Shown: positions 11,690 through 25,340, counted from the first letter of the stretch. The stretch: 64,000 nt of DNA from Dromaius novaehollandiae (GCF_036370855.1 NC_088105.1:13211619-13275618); one strand, 5' to 3'. A program made the numbers and translations. The notes: generated from the letters alone by a model not told the origin.

Positions 11690-12330
11690 GCGGCTGCTCT
11701 GCCGGGCGCGCTGGCCGCGGGGGGCCTGGAGCTGAGCCCCGGGCGGGGGCTCCTCCGCAGCCGCCGCGGAGCTCTCCGCCTCCGGGCTGCCGCTGAGCGC
11801 TTCCCCGTGATTTTGAGCGTCGGTTCTGAGGCAGGATCTTGACACCTAGTGGTCAGACTGCGCCTGGGAGCCGCGACGGGCCCCCGGCTAAGGGCATCGG
11901 CACCGCGCGGCTGGCGGCTGGGCTTGGGCGAGCGGCGCAGGGCAGCGAGGCGCTGCCGCGGGGTGCCGCGGAGGCCCGCGGGGACTCACAGGGGGCTGGT
12001 TGGCTCCTGCGGATCTGCAAGGTCCGGCTGTGTCTAGGTGCCTGCTTGAGGAGATCCCCCCCCCCCCCCCAAAAAAAGCCACCCTCCCCGCTTGCCACTC
12101 CGGTGTCCATCCGTAAGGGGCTCGGTGGCGTGGGGGGAGCCCACGGAGGCTCTGGAGACGAGGCAGCCTCGAATCTGCCTTCCGAGCAGCTCCCTGGTGG
12201 GGAACAAACCCACCCCGGGGCCTTCCCCAGGGCGCAGGTCCCAGCTGATGGCAGCACGGACTGGTGGCGGGGTGGCCGAGTCGTCGGCACCCGGATCCCC
12301 CTGTCCTGCAGGCAAGGCAAGGCGTGCGGG
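11690..12330. promoter_or_regulatory. Orphan CpG-island-like block
   Basis: High density of CpG and GC boxes across about 650 bp, interrupted by a C-run/A-run at 12056-12077. Long open frames on both strands (a 260-codon plus-strand frame and a 253-codon minus-strand frame over the same bases) are mutual shadows caused by low stop-codon frequency. No exon of a known family is visible. It may mark the start of a non-coding transcript or an enhancer about 1.6-2.2 kb upstream of TNFSF4. Confidence 0.5.
12056..12077. repeat. Homopolymer C-run followed by A-run
   Basis: About fifteen C residues directly followed by seven A residues. Such runs are length-unstable and error-prone in assemblies, so the reading frame across it should not be trusted. 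Confidence 0.85.
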
Positions 12331-14229
12331 GGGCTGTCCTGGCCACACGCGGTTTTGGCACGTGCCTCCTCGTGCCCGGCGATGCCTGCAGCTGGGACAG
12401 CACGGGGAAGTCTCGGGGCTGCTGTCCCCACACCCCCATCACTTGCGATCCCCACGGATAAGCAGCAGCTCCCGGGCAGGCTGTGGGAAGGGTTTCCAGA
12501 AGATGCTTTCCAGAGCATCAGCCTGGGGTTAGCACAGGCACCCAGACCTGCTGGCAGCCGTCTAGGGAGCAGGTCTGGGCAGCACCAGCCCTCAAACAAG
12601 CACCTGCCAGCCACCGCCTGACCAGCAGCTTCCTACAAGCGGGCAGGCGTGGAGGGAGTATTTGGGAGCCAAGCGTGCCCCCATCCCTGCATTCGTCCCT
12701 GCCGTGTGAGCCACCGGCGAGCGACTGCAGAGGCAGAGAGCTGCCGGTCTTGCACAGCCTACTCGCAAGCTTGTGAGCATTTCGGTGGGGAATCACAGCA
12801 ATCACCACGCCACATCTGCCTTCCTGGAAGAGCAGGCATCGCTCTGCATCAGAGCAGCCCTGCCGAGTGCGGGCAGCATGGGCTGTTCTGCCCTGCGCTC
12901 TCCCTCCCTGCTCCCTCCAGGAAAGGAAACTTGGTTTTGCCGTTGCTGGTTGTTTTCTGCAAAAATGCCAGAGATGCCAAGCTAAGAAGTCCAAACCAGT
13001 CTGATCCTGTAATTCTCATGTTTCCAGTATGCGCCTCTGAACCAGACACAATCTCTCACCCATCTCCGTCCCCTCCCTCCCCGACTTTGGATTTTGCACT
13101 GGTTTTATTTCTTAAAAAAAAAAAAATACCCTCAAAATGTGGGTGGAAGCTGTGCATATGTATTTCTGAAATTGCCTCGTCATTTCTGTACTCCCCCAGT
13201 GCAAGTGTCGCTCAGCCTGAGTTAACAACACTGCTAGCACTGAGGATCAAAAGCTACATTTCAAGTAATGTATCTGGCATTGTGTCCGAAACAGGAAAGA
13301 AGACAACTAATTCAGTCACATCATGAACACCTATGCACAGACCATCTTTCACGGTTTTAATCTTGTCCCTCTGCCTCGCATATGAAAGCCCAAGTTCATG
13401 CAGATTTGGTGGCTTCAAACATGTGCTGGCAGAGCTCTTGCTCTCCATCCCACGGGAAACCTTCCCTTTCCCAGCCTTTATTGCCCTGCTGGGTCGTTTG
13501 CTGCACGCACCAAGTGGTTGCCTCCATTTGCCGCGCTCACCCAAATTGTTTGGTGGGGGAGGTGGGGACAAGCTCTCTTCCACAATGACCACTGAAGCTG
13601 GAGCCTCTTGTCTCCAGCCAACATTTCGTTCTAGTTACCGGGCGAGCAGGGCAGCCTTAGGTGGCTTTAGGGCTGCGTGAGCCTGTTGGTTTTCTGCAGC
13701 AGAAACTGGTTGCTTGGTCATCATGGTAGTTTCCCCAAGAAATGCCTCCAGGCAACGCTTGTGGCAGCTTTATTCCTGAGGCCTGAAGGGCACTGGAGTT
13801 CGCTGGAGGGATGGCTTGTTGGGGCTTTTCTTTTTTGGCAACAGTCCTGTATCTCTCACATTAAATTGCTTTTTGTCATTTCTGGGCTTTCCCAGATTGC
13901 GGAGATGAGTGTTTAGAACCCTTAGCTGAAGCATGGTAGTAATATTTGCTCGCAGTCAAGCTAAATGCTGCAGTGTCAGCTTTGTACCGTCTAGGGTGCG
14001 GAGCCCCGGCCCAGCAGAGCCTCGTGCCGTGAGGCTGCTGCTTTCCAACCCGCAGAGCGACAGAAAGAGCATTTTTGCCAGAGCCGCACGGCCCTGGGGA
14101 CCTCACTGAGCTCTGCAGCACAGGGTGGTGCAAGCACCGGGCACCTCGCATGCTGGAGTCACACAGCGCTGGTGCTTGTCCAAGGATTGCAAGACTCTGG
14201 GGTCACCTTCTCACTTCAGTTCCCGTTTG

Positions 14230-14440
14230 TTAGGAAAGTACGATGACCACCAGCTATCTAACCGCCAAAAGGAGGAATTGGGGAATTATAGGACAGTTTG
14301 ACTTCACTTTTCAGAAGAATAGTGGAACAGCTAATTGAACAGTTTGTAAATATGTGGAAGGAACAGGGAAGCAAACAGCCAATAGCAAGCAGTGTGGGTT
14401 TGCCAAGGACAAAATGTATTGTTGTCTTGTGATGGGTAGA
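14230..14440 (+). mobile_element. Decayed CR1-type LINE reverse-transcriptase fragment
   Basis: The plus strand reads, through several stops and frameshifts, like the start of a CR1 reverse transcriptase: a GGGAATTATAGG segment corresponding to the N-Y-R motif, then a degraded match to the region leading to the conserved H/W-G-F motif (GTGTGGGTTTGCCAAGGACA). It is an inert fossil. The assignment rests on motif order, not an alignment. Confidence 0.45.
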
Positions 14441-17400
14441 AAGCCTCTTGGGCAGAGGAGTAGCTCTGGGTGTTACATCTTGTCTTTAGTAAGAATTTTG
14501 ACTCTTTTTCATAAAGTTCATGAAGCATAGTTTGTAGGCAGAAGCAGAGCTGGTTGCGTGATTACTGATGGTTGGTTCTCAGGATGGAAGGGCTTATCTT
14601 GTCCTCCGACCCTGGACTCAGCGCTGCTCCGAGTGTCCCCTAGTGATTTGGATAGCAGAGAGCCAGCATATGAAATCCACAGCTGACACTGTGCGGAGTG
14701 GGGCTGCAACTATCTTGGAGGACAGGGTCTTACCCCGGGGTCCCTTGGCAGCAGCCTGGACGCCAGCTTGTTCCAGCAGATGCTGGGGAGCACTGGCTGT
14801 GAGGTATAAGGCCGGGACATGCCCGCTCGCTCCTTTTATCTGAGAGCCAGGATGCCGGGCTGGCAAAGCCAGCAGTGGTCCCCCAGGAGTGCAGAGAAGC
14901 AGCACTAGGTTGCACTAGCACAGGGACTCGGGCTTCCTATCCCTTTGAAAAGTGGGGCGAGAGTGGAAAACCTCATTTCCCAAAGATAGGTGGGACTCAC
15001 ATGTTGGATAAGTGGCGCTGCACTCACAGGTGAGATCTGGCCTCTCTTGGCCCTTCCTGAAAGTCTTTGCTTGTAATTTAAAAATTCAGCTTCCACTTGG
15101 AACAAATCTCTGGGAGAGAAGGCTGCATGGCTGCAGACGAGTAGTAGGATTTATGCCTAATGTTGTGCTGTCATCTTGTGAGGAGTTGCACATTTTCCAC
15201 CAAGACTGTCTTTCCCTGGAGAATAACCAGTCGTACCACTTGATTCGGTAGGAACTGGTGAAGGAAGCCTTGCAGTCGCCTAAGAGAAAAACGCAAAACG
15301 TAGCAAAGGCAGGATTTTCTTCACCAAGGTAGTGCGAAGTCTCAGGCAAAGACATAGTTGAATTTCTGTCATCCTGGAATTACCAACGAAGCTGGAGCAT
15401 GGGAGTCCCATCTGCGGAGAGTACGGTGTAAGCAGGGAGCAGCTGATTCAAATTTCCTATGCACCGTCAAGAGCTTCACAGTAGAAAGATGAAAATGAAC
15501 TGCGCTGTCCATCGTGCTTTCCTGCCCTTCCCGTGCCGGAGCACGAATGGCTTCATGTTGTGCAGGAGCTTCAGCCTGCGTCACTCCATAGCCTGTGGCT
15601 GTGAGGGTACGAGTCTCTTGCTTTCGCACTATGGGACTGGTACGCTGTTCCCTCATGTGCCCCATCTACCACCACTTAGTGTTTTGATCCACTCCAGAAA
15701 TAATTTAAAGTACTTTCTAACTGAGGCAGAGCTCTTTTCTTAGACAAAATTCCTGGACTTTGATTAAAAAAATGTGTGTGGACTCCTGCTCCCATGTTTC
15801 TCAACTGTGTTAACTATTTTTCATCCCCTGATTTCACTTCTGCGTGTCCCATTCTTGTTCCTGGCTTATGGCCACTCCTTGCCTCATGTGTGCTTCGAGG
15901 GCTTCTGCCAGCAGAGCCGCTGAGCCAGCAGGAAGATTGAATTAGCCCAGATTCTTCTGGCAGCGTAAAATAGATGAGAACATTGTGAAAATGCAGTGAA
16001 ATCACGAATAAAAATATCATCATTTGTGTGGAGCCAGGATTTCATGGGGAGATCCCAAAGACAAACCCTGCTTCACAGTGGGATGGGTTTTTTTAAGCTT
16101 CATGTGGCTTAAGGTTGATCTCAGGGCAGAGAGGAGGAGCCGGGGTTTGCTGCAGGGGCTGTTGTGTGTACAGGAGCAGCGGGGCGCGGGGCGGACAGCA
16201 TCCCCGTGGCACCCCAAGGGCAGCTGCTGGCTCCGCAAAGCTGTGCGCGGAGTTATTTTTCCCAGTCCTGTGGCCAGGGGTTCATTGCAGTCCCAGGGCC
16301 AGGAGACGGCTTTTTCCCACGGGACAGCCTGATACTGAGAGCCGGCCGTGCTGCACCCCGGGGCAGGCGGTGTCCGTGAACGGGACCAGCTTGTGGGCAA
16401 GAGCTGTGTGGTTACTGGCCCCGGTCAACGGAGCTGATGAGCCGCGGCACAGCCCTGTGCAAGCCTATGAGCAAGGGGAAGTCGGTGCAGCCTTGCTGCG
16501 TGGCAGTGACGGGATTGTCAAAGATTTGCCGGTTATCAAGCTCTTCACGTCTCTAACTGCATTTGCAGCCCCTTTTTGGCTCTGCAGGAGATTTTCCGTT
16601 GCTGACTGATCTTTGCACTGAGCGTTATCTCTTTGCAGTGAGCCCCTGTGGATATTCCTCTGGGTGGACTTCTTTTACCATGTGTCAGCTGAGTGGGAAG
16701 GGGCTGAGTGCTCACTGTGGCACCTTTAAAAGGTCGAGGTGAACTTAGTCATAGCAGGCTCCTTTCCTTTTCCTCAGTAGCTGCTTTGGTCAGAAATCAC
16801 ACCATAATATATCATCATGCCAGAATATACCGGAAGATAAAATCAAGTACATCTTTTGACATTTTTCTGTTGGAAAGAAACAAGAGTCTGTCAGAAAATA
16901 AATAATTATAGGGCTCTCATTTAAAAATGCCGGCAGAGTGCCCTGGCTCACCCAGCCAGCTTCGTTTCCAGTCATTCCTGGGGGATTAGAAACCTCTACA
17001 AGGGACATGCAAGCAGGTCATGCCCCAGGCCCAGCTCTGCCCCTGGGGAGGCAGAGGAGGGTTAAAGGAGTGCTTCCTCTTGCCTATCTGCACCATCATC
17101 ACCAGCCTGTCTGCTTCCCCTCATCACCTTTGTGGGAGTTTGTTGGCCAGCGTAGATGGTCTGAGAATCATCCCTCCTGAAAAAGATGTTTTGTTTCAGT
17201 TTTTGTCTCATTCTGTGGTTCTATAGCCTACTCACTTGAATTTTGAAATCTCTTTTAAACACAATGATAGGAATTGAGTGCAGGATTTCAGGGAAGGTTT
17301 CCAGGCAGAGGAACTATCTTTTATTAGCCCAAATTAAATAGCTGGAATGAAGCATGGGCAGATGGGAGATCAGCAAGCAGAGTGAGCAGTAAGGGGAGAG

Positions 17401-17790
17401 GTGCTAAAAGTTAGTGACCTTTCTAGGACAGGGCTGGAGATTACTGTCTGCAGAAACAGCATAGGGCTGGTGGGAGCTGGACAGTGAGGACATCGTTTCA
17501 CAAAACCAACATTGCTACCAAGTTGACGGTTTTTAGTTTTTGGTGGAATAAGGCATTTTGCTTCACTGCCTTGTGCTTTAGAAGAGTCAGCTGCCTGTCC
17601 TCTCCCTCTGCACCCTCCCATTTCAGGGCAGACTCCTCCTCATCCTACACCATTATCTCTGGTGTCGTCCATCCAGCTGGCCCTCTGTCTGCCTGCAAGC
17701 CCAGCCTCTGCCCTCCTTCCCTCCATCCTGATGTCAGTTGTGCTTTTTGTCAGCAGTGATGGTCTTTCTTACATTTTTTTACTTCCAGAT
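14441..17790. other. Gene-free stretch
   Basis: No coding exon, RNA gene or well-preserved repeat recognised on either strand. Open frames are short and overlap on opposite strands. Confidence 0.4.
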
Positions 17791-17799
17791 GGTGTATTA

Positions 17800-18560
17800 C
17801 AGAGGTGGAGAAGGGTTCGACTTTGTTCCTGTCCCAGCCAAACCCAAGGAGAAGGACCTCCATGTGGTACCATTTCCTACTCTAGAAATGAGATAATGTG
17901 TCCTTTTCTAGCTATTCTATTGGGACTGCACAGCCATCCTTTTCTAGACAGGATATGCACAATGCCACTTTACATGTCTCTCAAGATGAGCTCTGTCAGC
18001 AGATTTATCCATTCAGCATGTGATTCCAGACAACGAACCAAGACCTGGCACCAACAAGTGTGTGTTGACCTGCATGAGGCCTTTTCTGCCTAGAGAAAGA
18101 TCCATTTTGAGGATTTCTCTTTTCTAACTGTATTTGAATTTGCCTTCTTAGGTGCTTTGCTTCTCATCGCAATTCTCTGCACTTCATAGCTTCTCCCTCA
18201 TGGACACTTTGAGCTCTTTCCCCTCCCCATTTTCTGAATATTGTTTTCCTTGTGTTTAAGAGCTGTCAGGTTAGACTTCTGACAAAATTAAACTTCTTAA
18301 AGGGCTCTTAATTTTCCATTGACAGTCATTTAGTTATTGTTGTTTCTATTTGGTCAGTTTTGCTCATAATTTCCCCCAATTATATTAGCTCTTTTGAAAC
18401 ATCTAGTACCTATATTACTGGTTGGGACTGTCCTCTGTTTGCTCATCCTGAGTATAATCAGATCGTGGTCACTGCTCCCTGTGCAATTGCCACTTCTTCA
18501 GCTATTTAATCATCTTTACTCACCATAAAAAGCACCAATATAGCATCCTCTTGCATCAAG
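17800..18560 (-). mobile_element. Possible old interspersed element (LINE-like), antisense
   Basis: The AT-richer block, with segments such as ATAATCAGATCGTGGTCACT, resembles an interspersed sequence I recall from sauropsid genomes, read antisense. No poly-A tail, target-site duplication or intact domain is visible, so family and limits are uncertain. Confidence 0.25.
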
Positions 18561-21320
18561 CTCAACAGCTGTCATATTAGGAAATAGTCACCTGTAACCT
18601 TTAGAAACTTTCCTGCTATTCACTCCAGCTGTGCGAGACCCTCGGAGAGACTCCCCGAGGGAGGTTTCCTGCAGCGGCACCGCTCACGTCACCTGCCCGG
18701 CCGGGGGTGTTTGCTGGGGGCTTGCGCTGAGCTCGGCTGGAACCTGGCACACCCAAACTACCTGTTCTCAGGTTTCTTCTTTCGTCTTTTTTATTATTTT
18801 TTTCTTTTTATTTGCAACAAAATGAATTGCCAAATAATGCAGCCTGAAAGTGTGATTGAAAGGTTTTTAATAAAACAGTGTTTCCATAGGTTTAAACTGT
18901 TGCTTTTGGGAGAGATGAGAAAAGGCCTATATCCATGCAGAAATAAATAGTTGTCAGCTCCTTCCCCCAGTCCTTCAGCAGTCTCAGCAGATCCTCCTTG
19001 CATTTTTAAACATACCTAATGTAGGTTGCACAGTCTTTCTGATGCAAGTCTGCAACAGCGCAAGAGCAGGAACAGCTTCCTGGCTGCTCGCTAATTTTTC
19101 TCGAATTACGGAATAAATGGCCAGGCCCCGCTTGCCCCACGTCACACTGGGCAGGAGGCTGCTAGTGCTTGATGGACCAGTCCACGGGTGCCCCTAAGCC
19201 AGACAGGGGAGCCTGGGAGCGCCGGGCCAGGGATGGATTTTGGTATCATCAGGGCTCTCCATATAAATGTTCCCACCCGCTCGTGTCAGCGGTTCAGAGG
19301 GCAGCAAGGCAGCACCGAGAGCCATAAATGACTAACCCCAGGCTGAGGTTTTCTCTATATTACACGCCGGAGCACTTGCACTCTGGCAGGGCTTCAAACT
19401 GGGCGACGGGGTGAACAGTCCCCATCTTCAGCCACAGATCCCTGGGAGGCAATTCCTACCTTTGCTATGCTGTTGGCGTCAAGGGATGGTGGTGGAAAGG
19501 CAGGTCATCCAGCAGAGAGAAACCCTCGGTGTCACCCGCAGCCAGCCCTTTGTCATGGATATTTGCGGTTGCCCTGTTTTTTGCTTTCTCCTTCACTTGC
19601 CATTTTCACTGTTGCTTAAATGCGAAATAAACAGCCACGCCTGGTTTCTCCCATAGGGGCATGAACGTGTCCAGAGCTCAGGGCATGCTCTGGGCTCCCC
19701 GTGCCCTGGCTCGCAGCTGGTGGCCCCTCCACAGCCGCAGGGTGGGGAGCTTGGGGGGGGGGGACTTCTCATGCACATGGGGCAATTTTGCTTCCATACC
19801 TGTGTCCCTGTGGGAGCAGGGAAACCTGCACTGATGTTTGTTTGTCCTACTCGCTAGCTAGTCTGGCTTGATATTTGCTGGCAACTGCACGCCCACACCT
19901 GTGCACCCACTCCGGTTTCTCCAGTTGCTGGCACCCTGGCACACAGGTCTCCATGGCCTATGGGCCCACACCAGTGACTGGCACCTCGATCTCCATATGC
20001 ATCCACGCACAGAGAACAGAGAGCTCCTCACCCAGGAAAACGGCTAGAGATGGAGTTTAATAAGAAGGCAGGACACACAGCGGTGATGGGGCATGGGGCA
20101 TGGCCAGACAAGTGCCCCGAGCGGCTACTTGTGTCCCCTTTTCCCTCTTCTCCCAAGGTGGTTCCTCCCCAAACCACCTCAACCCCTCCCTTTCCCCCCT
20201 CTTTGGTGTTTCCCCCCAGACATCCCATGATAAGTCTCATGCAGTCGCAAAATGCTCTTCCCAGCATCCGATAATAAGTCCCGTATGCCTTTCAGCAATC
20301 GCCTGCTTTGCTTGCCAGGTGGCCAGGGAGTGTTTCCCGGTTCCTCATCAGGGCGGATGCTCTAACTGCTCTCCTGGGGGGGCACGAGCGCTCGCTCACC
20401 CCGACCCCCAGCAGGACCCCACCTTGGTTTCCCCAAAGATGTTAAACAGACACCAGGAGAGCTTACTGCTTTTTGGTTTTTTTCTTTCACGTAGCTGCAA
20501 TCCTCAGGACAGGCTCCCACACCAATATTGCATAGAACGACTGTTAAATATTTTTGCTGCAAGATTGCAAGAAGAGCGATTTATGACTTGGGGATTTAGT
20601 GACATTGTTTCCTTTTTAAATCATCTCTTGCTTATCCAGGGCTTAGGGTTTCTTTGCTTTTTTTAGAATATGCACTTTTTTAGCATCTTACAAGGCCATT
20701 TTTGGCTGCAACTTCAATACGGATGCACCACATCATTACTCAGCTCTGAGCAGTGAAGTGAATTGCTGCTCTGAGACTCTATTTTTTCCCTGCCAACATG
20801 CTCATCCTCCTTCAAGACCAGGGGTGGGAAGAAAGGCCAAAATTAGCTTGTGCTCTTGCAGCATTTCTCCCCCTTCCAGACTGGTCACACGGCTGCCCCA
20901 GGCAGGGAGGGGGCCGCGAGCGGCCAGATCCAGCACCTTGCATGGAAGCAGATGGCTGCAACGGGACGCAGCCATGGAGCCTGAGTCAGTGCAGAGAAAA
21001 ACCCCATTCATGGCACCCCAAGAGGTGCGGTAGAGCTTTGCTGCCCAGCACCACTCTCAGCAGACTGCCCCACCAGGGATGCAGAGCCCATCAAAGCCCA
21101 GCCTGGGCCCTGCTCCCTTTGTAGCTCCCCGATGGCCCCAGCTGGCCCTGGGATGCTCCTCCCGATGCCATAACGAGCTGAGCCTGGCCTCAGCCTCTGC
21201 AGACCTTGCCTCAGGCCTTGGCTTCCCGCTGGCTTGCGTTCAGGGACAGCTTCCCTGCAGAGTCAAGTCCTGGTGCTATTTCCTAATCCTCAACACACCA
21301 AAACCACATCCAGCTCTCCC
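18561..21320. other. Gene-free stretch
   Basis: GC-moderate sequence with no supported exon. Open frames here lack family resemblance and splice context. Confidence 0.35.
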
Positions 21321-21330
21321 ACATTGAGGG

Positions 21331-21363
21331 TTTTTTTGGTTTTTTGGGTTTTTTTTTTTTTTT
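21331..21363. repeat. T/G-rich low-complexity tract
   Basis: Runs of T separated by short G blocks and ending in about fifteen T. Read on the minus strand this is an A/C tract of the same type as at 36017-36065. No retroelement body could be recognised beside it. Confidence 0.7.
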
Positions 21364-24300
21364 GTCCCCTTCCCTGAAAAAAAAAGCTTTGCACACAAAA
21401 GAAGACTTTTCAGAAGAAGAAGCCTACTTTTTGCCTGTCTGTCCCACTTCCTAGCAACCTTTAACACAAAGAATAATAATAGAGCTGTATTTTTTCCTAG
21501 GAAAGGCTGTCTACGCTGCAGCCCATCTGGTGGGGGCAGCTGCTGGCAGGCAGCACTGCGCTCCCATGCCTGCCCCCGGTTTGCACCCTCCGGGAGGAGG
21601 CCCGAGCACATCCTGCCCCATAGCTTGGGGTCAGCTCAGCCTGGACGCCCACGGGCTGTGCCGCAGGTCCTGCTGCACCGCTCCTGGACCAGCTGGGACA
21701 CGGGCAGCACGGAGGGACAATGGGCAGCTCAGACACTTGTAGAGGTGGCTTGAGACCCGCATGTCTTTCCTTTGAAACTCAAGCAAGGCAAGAGCCAGCA
21801 AGTTTGCCGCTGCCCCATGGAGAGTCTGCCAGAAGCACCTTTTCTCCTGCGCCGCGCAGGATGTCTCTAGCTTGTACGCCGTCTGCCCGTGACTCAACTA
21901 GGTCAACTGAAGGCAGCTGTGGTGGAAGCGGTGGTTTCTTTTTTGTTACAGGCGATGAGCTCCAGTTAGTTTGGGACATTTTCCAGGCCCGCTCTGAAGA
22001 TGGGAGTGGTTGGAGATCCATCTGCACCTGGATCTATTTCTGTGCAAACCCTGGGGCTTTGCTCCCCGATGTCCGCCCAAGCCAGGCCAGGCTGCGATCA
22101 GGAGCGAGCCAGTGGCTCTCCAGGCTGGGCTGCTTAGCGGGGAGCTAGGGCAGAGCCTCCCTTTCCAGCCAGTGGGGCACACTGGGGAATCGGGCTGCCA
22201 CCTCAAAGCTGATGGCCCATCCTGCTTCGGTGCTGGACATGGGGGTTCCTGTAAGAGACCCAGCCTGGCAGTATCAAAGCCACCATCAAATCACAAATGG
22301 TTCATGCAGCACTTTGCTTTTCAGGCCCCTTTTCCCATCTCGAGGGCCAAGTCTCTCTCCCAATCGTTTTTCATTGATTTCTCTGTGGTTGTGTTCTTCC
22401 TGGCAAGCTGAGCACCATAATAATTGCGATTATGGATGAATAATATTTATGTTTATGAAGCACCGTTGGTGCTGTTATTGCCTACCCTATTGCCAAATCA
22501 GTGTAGATCTGGTTAGAGATATTGGTTAGCACTGGAAAAGAAAGTACCCGTGGCTTTCCCGTGCTACACGCTCACCTCCCTCTTGTGCCGTGCCACTCTC
22601 ACAGTGGCACGGGTGAGAAGGGGCTTTTTAAAGCACTGTCCAGAGGTGTTTCATCAGGCCAGGTGGAACATTTGAAGAGCTCCCTTTGGATTCACTCACT
22701 CTTTGCTTTCTAGTATTTGTTTGGTATTAGTTTGTTGCAGTTAGTTTAACTGTGGAGAAATCAGCATTTTGGCTGGAAAAAAAACTTCTGGTATTTGGTG
22801 ACTGAAAAAAAAAATTCCCAGAAAAGTTCAGCTGATAACGTGGTGGAGTCATCTGCGTAGTGCTGGGAGCGGGTGCAGTCATGTCTCTCCACGCAGCGAT
22901 ACCATCAATACTGCTATGACTTGTGCAGAATATAGGATGGAAAGAACAAAAGTGCTCGAGTTGGTTGGAAATTTTCGGGTGGACTGTGTGTCTGTGGGAG
23001 CCCAGCTCAGAGCAGCTGACAACCACAAGGCACAGTGTGAAAAAACTAATGGTCAACCAATGCTTGAATCCCCAGATCTTTGTAACCCTCCTTCAAAAAC
23101 CTCCCAGAGGCTTATGCATTCCTGGGAGACCCCTGAGGTCTAAGAAGGGAGCCCAAGGGGCAGAAGAGGCCCAACCTGAGCTGCCTTGAAGGGTCAGATC
23201 AGCAGAGAGCAGCAGAGCCACGGCTCTCTGGTGATCGGTCAGGCTGTGGGCCACCATCAGCTTGTGGCTCCCAAATTTCTTGGGCAAATCTTACGCTCAG
23301 GCCACATTTGCAAGGAGTGCCAGTGCCTCTCTCCCTGTGCTGGGTCTGCTGAGCCCTAGGGAGGAAACCAAGCTGATTTCCTGGGAGAGAGGTCTGGCCA
23401 CAATGATAGCAGGCAAGGAGGAATTTCATCAGCTTCTGAGACCTAATCCAGAGATGCCCCCTAAGTACATATTTTTATACTTCTTTTCAAGCTGGTGCCT
23501 TCTTCTGTCAAGAGTCTCTTGGTAATCCCCTGGCCACCATTTAATCCAAACTTCATCACTGCTATTTGCCCCAGCAGTGTTACCACTCTTTGGGAAGCCT
23601 TGGCAAAGAGGGGGCGGATGGGCTAGTAAGGCTGCCTGCCTGCGTCTTTCGCCATCTCGAAATCAGCCGCAGCACAGGCTGCTAAATACTGGGATCCCAG
23701 TCTCGGCTGAACTCTGGTGCTTCTGGTGGACACGTTGTTGACAAGATTTGCTCCAGTGCAACAGGGAGACTTGGTGGGAGGGTGTGTGGGACTAAAGCTC
23801 CTGGGAGCTGGACTGCAGCCTACTGGGGGCAGAAGAGGTAAGGATGTGTGGAGATTGCTGTTTGGGAAGCCAGCTCATTTAGCTCAAATAAATAACAGCA
23901 CAAGCTGCTAGCAGAGCTGAAGCAGCCTGTGCGCCAGGGCGTACATGCGCCGTCACTCGGCGGTAGGCCACAGGGCCCGTTTGGCACCAGCTCCAGAGAG
24001 AGATGCCTTTGCATGTCTCTGGTTTCCTGCGGATTCCTGCAACATTAAGTCCATGAGTTACTGGATCTTGAGTGTCTCTGAGACTCATGCTCTCATTTAC
24101 CGCGTGTAAGTTGTCCAAGGGAGGAAAACCACAGGAAATGAGCACACGGAGAGGGGGCAGCTTGATGGCAACTGCTCTGTCAGGCATCCGTGTGGTCAGT
24201 GGTATTTTGCACTGACCATCTTCATGGAAGTTAATGGAGATGCTCCGAGTGTGGCCGCGAAATCCGCCCCTTCCCACACGCTGCCTGTGTTCCTGAAAGC

Positions 24301-25320
24301 AGGATCGTATTCCCACATTGGTGGTGATTACTTGCACGTGTCGCAAGGCCCTAACCAGCAGTGTGGGACTGGAGACTGCTCCGTAGAGCTGTGTTGAAAC
24401 ATTGCCTGTTGTCAGGCTTTTGTTTGGGTTGCTTTCCTTTCCCCTTTTGCCAGGAACACCCCCTGCCAAACAGCACAGCCTGTCTTTGCAGCTAGCTTTG
24501 GGATGCGAGAAAATGAGCCTTTACGTAGTTAAAAAAATTATGTTAAAAAAAAAAAATCGAAACCAAAATAAGACCCCCCCCCAAAAAAAAGAAATTAGCT
24601 GCCAACACCAGGGCAGCTGTGGTGCCCAACGCGGGCCCCGGGACAGGCGGTGGCCTTGCGATGCGGGATGAGCGGGATGGGAGGATTCCCTCCTCGGTCT
24701 TGATGACATTTGTCTCGCGGCTTAGTCAGGCCTTGGAGGAGCGTTTCCACTGCAGGAGGTCACCGGGCCACCACCGGGCTGGGGGACGAGGGCGGAGGGG
24801 ATGCAGGACCTGCCCCTCTGCCCCGGGGCTCGGCTCCAGCTGGGAATGGAGACGGCAGAGGCGCTGACGAGCTGAACGACCTGAACGTGTCCTTGGCCAG
24901 GATTCATGGTGGCGACAGATTTCCGCTGCTCTTTGGCCGTCCTGCAGATCTCTAACTCACCGAGATGCGGCCGAGCCCAAAAGGGCTGCAAAAAAACTGC
25001 AGCAAGAAGCAAGCGGAGATCGAGCGCTTGCTTCCCCAGACACCAGCAAATCCTCCTGGGTTTTTGCGGACACGCGCGTCGCTGGATGTAGCCCACGAGG
25101 AAGGGAAAAGCAGCCACCCCCATGCCGAGCAGGATGCGTCCCTCGGAGAGGGGACTGGGCCGGGCACCGAGCTGGGGAGCAGCAGCGGCGATGGGGAGCG
25201 GTGGGCTCCTGGCTGGCGGTGGCAGCAGGGAATTAGACTTGAAGCGGAGGTGCCTTAAATAGAAAGCTCACTTCTGAAATGAGCAGAAACCACAGATAAG
25301 GACAGCGCGAAGATGTGGCT
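21364..25320. other. Gene-free, GC-rich stretch
   Basis: No recognised gene. A 196-codon minus-strand open frame (23879-24469) is the longest but has no family resemblance. A perfect 15-bp palindromic hairpin (AGCACC-GTT-GGTGCT) lies near 22459 within an AT-rich island at 22415-22500. Confidence 0.35.
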
Positions 25321-25330
25321 AAACTGCCGA

Positions 25331-25340
25331 GGAATTCCCC
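25331..25340. promoter_or_regulatory. Kappa-B-type motif
   Basis: GGAATTCCCC on the plus strand reads GGGGAATTCC on the minus strand, an exact fit to the NF-kB consensus GGGRNNYYCC. It lies in a CpG-rich patch about 15 kb upstream of TNFSF4. A single 10-bp match is weak evidence of function. Confidence 0.25.

Noticed and set aside
11839-12621. Long overlapping open frames on both strands (260 and 253 codons)
   Set aside because: They lie in a CpG-rich block where stop codons are rare, mirror each other on opposite strands, and cross a C-run/A-run homopolymer.
23879-24469. A 196-codon minus-strand frame
   Set aside because: No recognised domain, no splice context and unremarkable composition.
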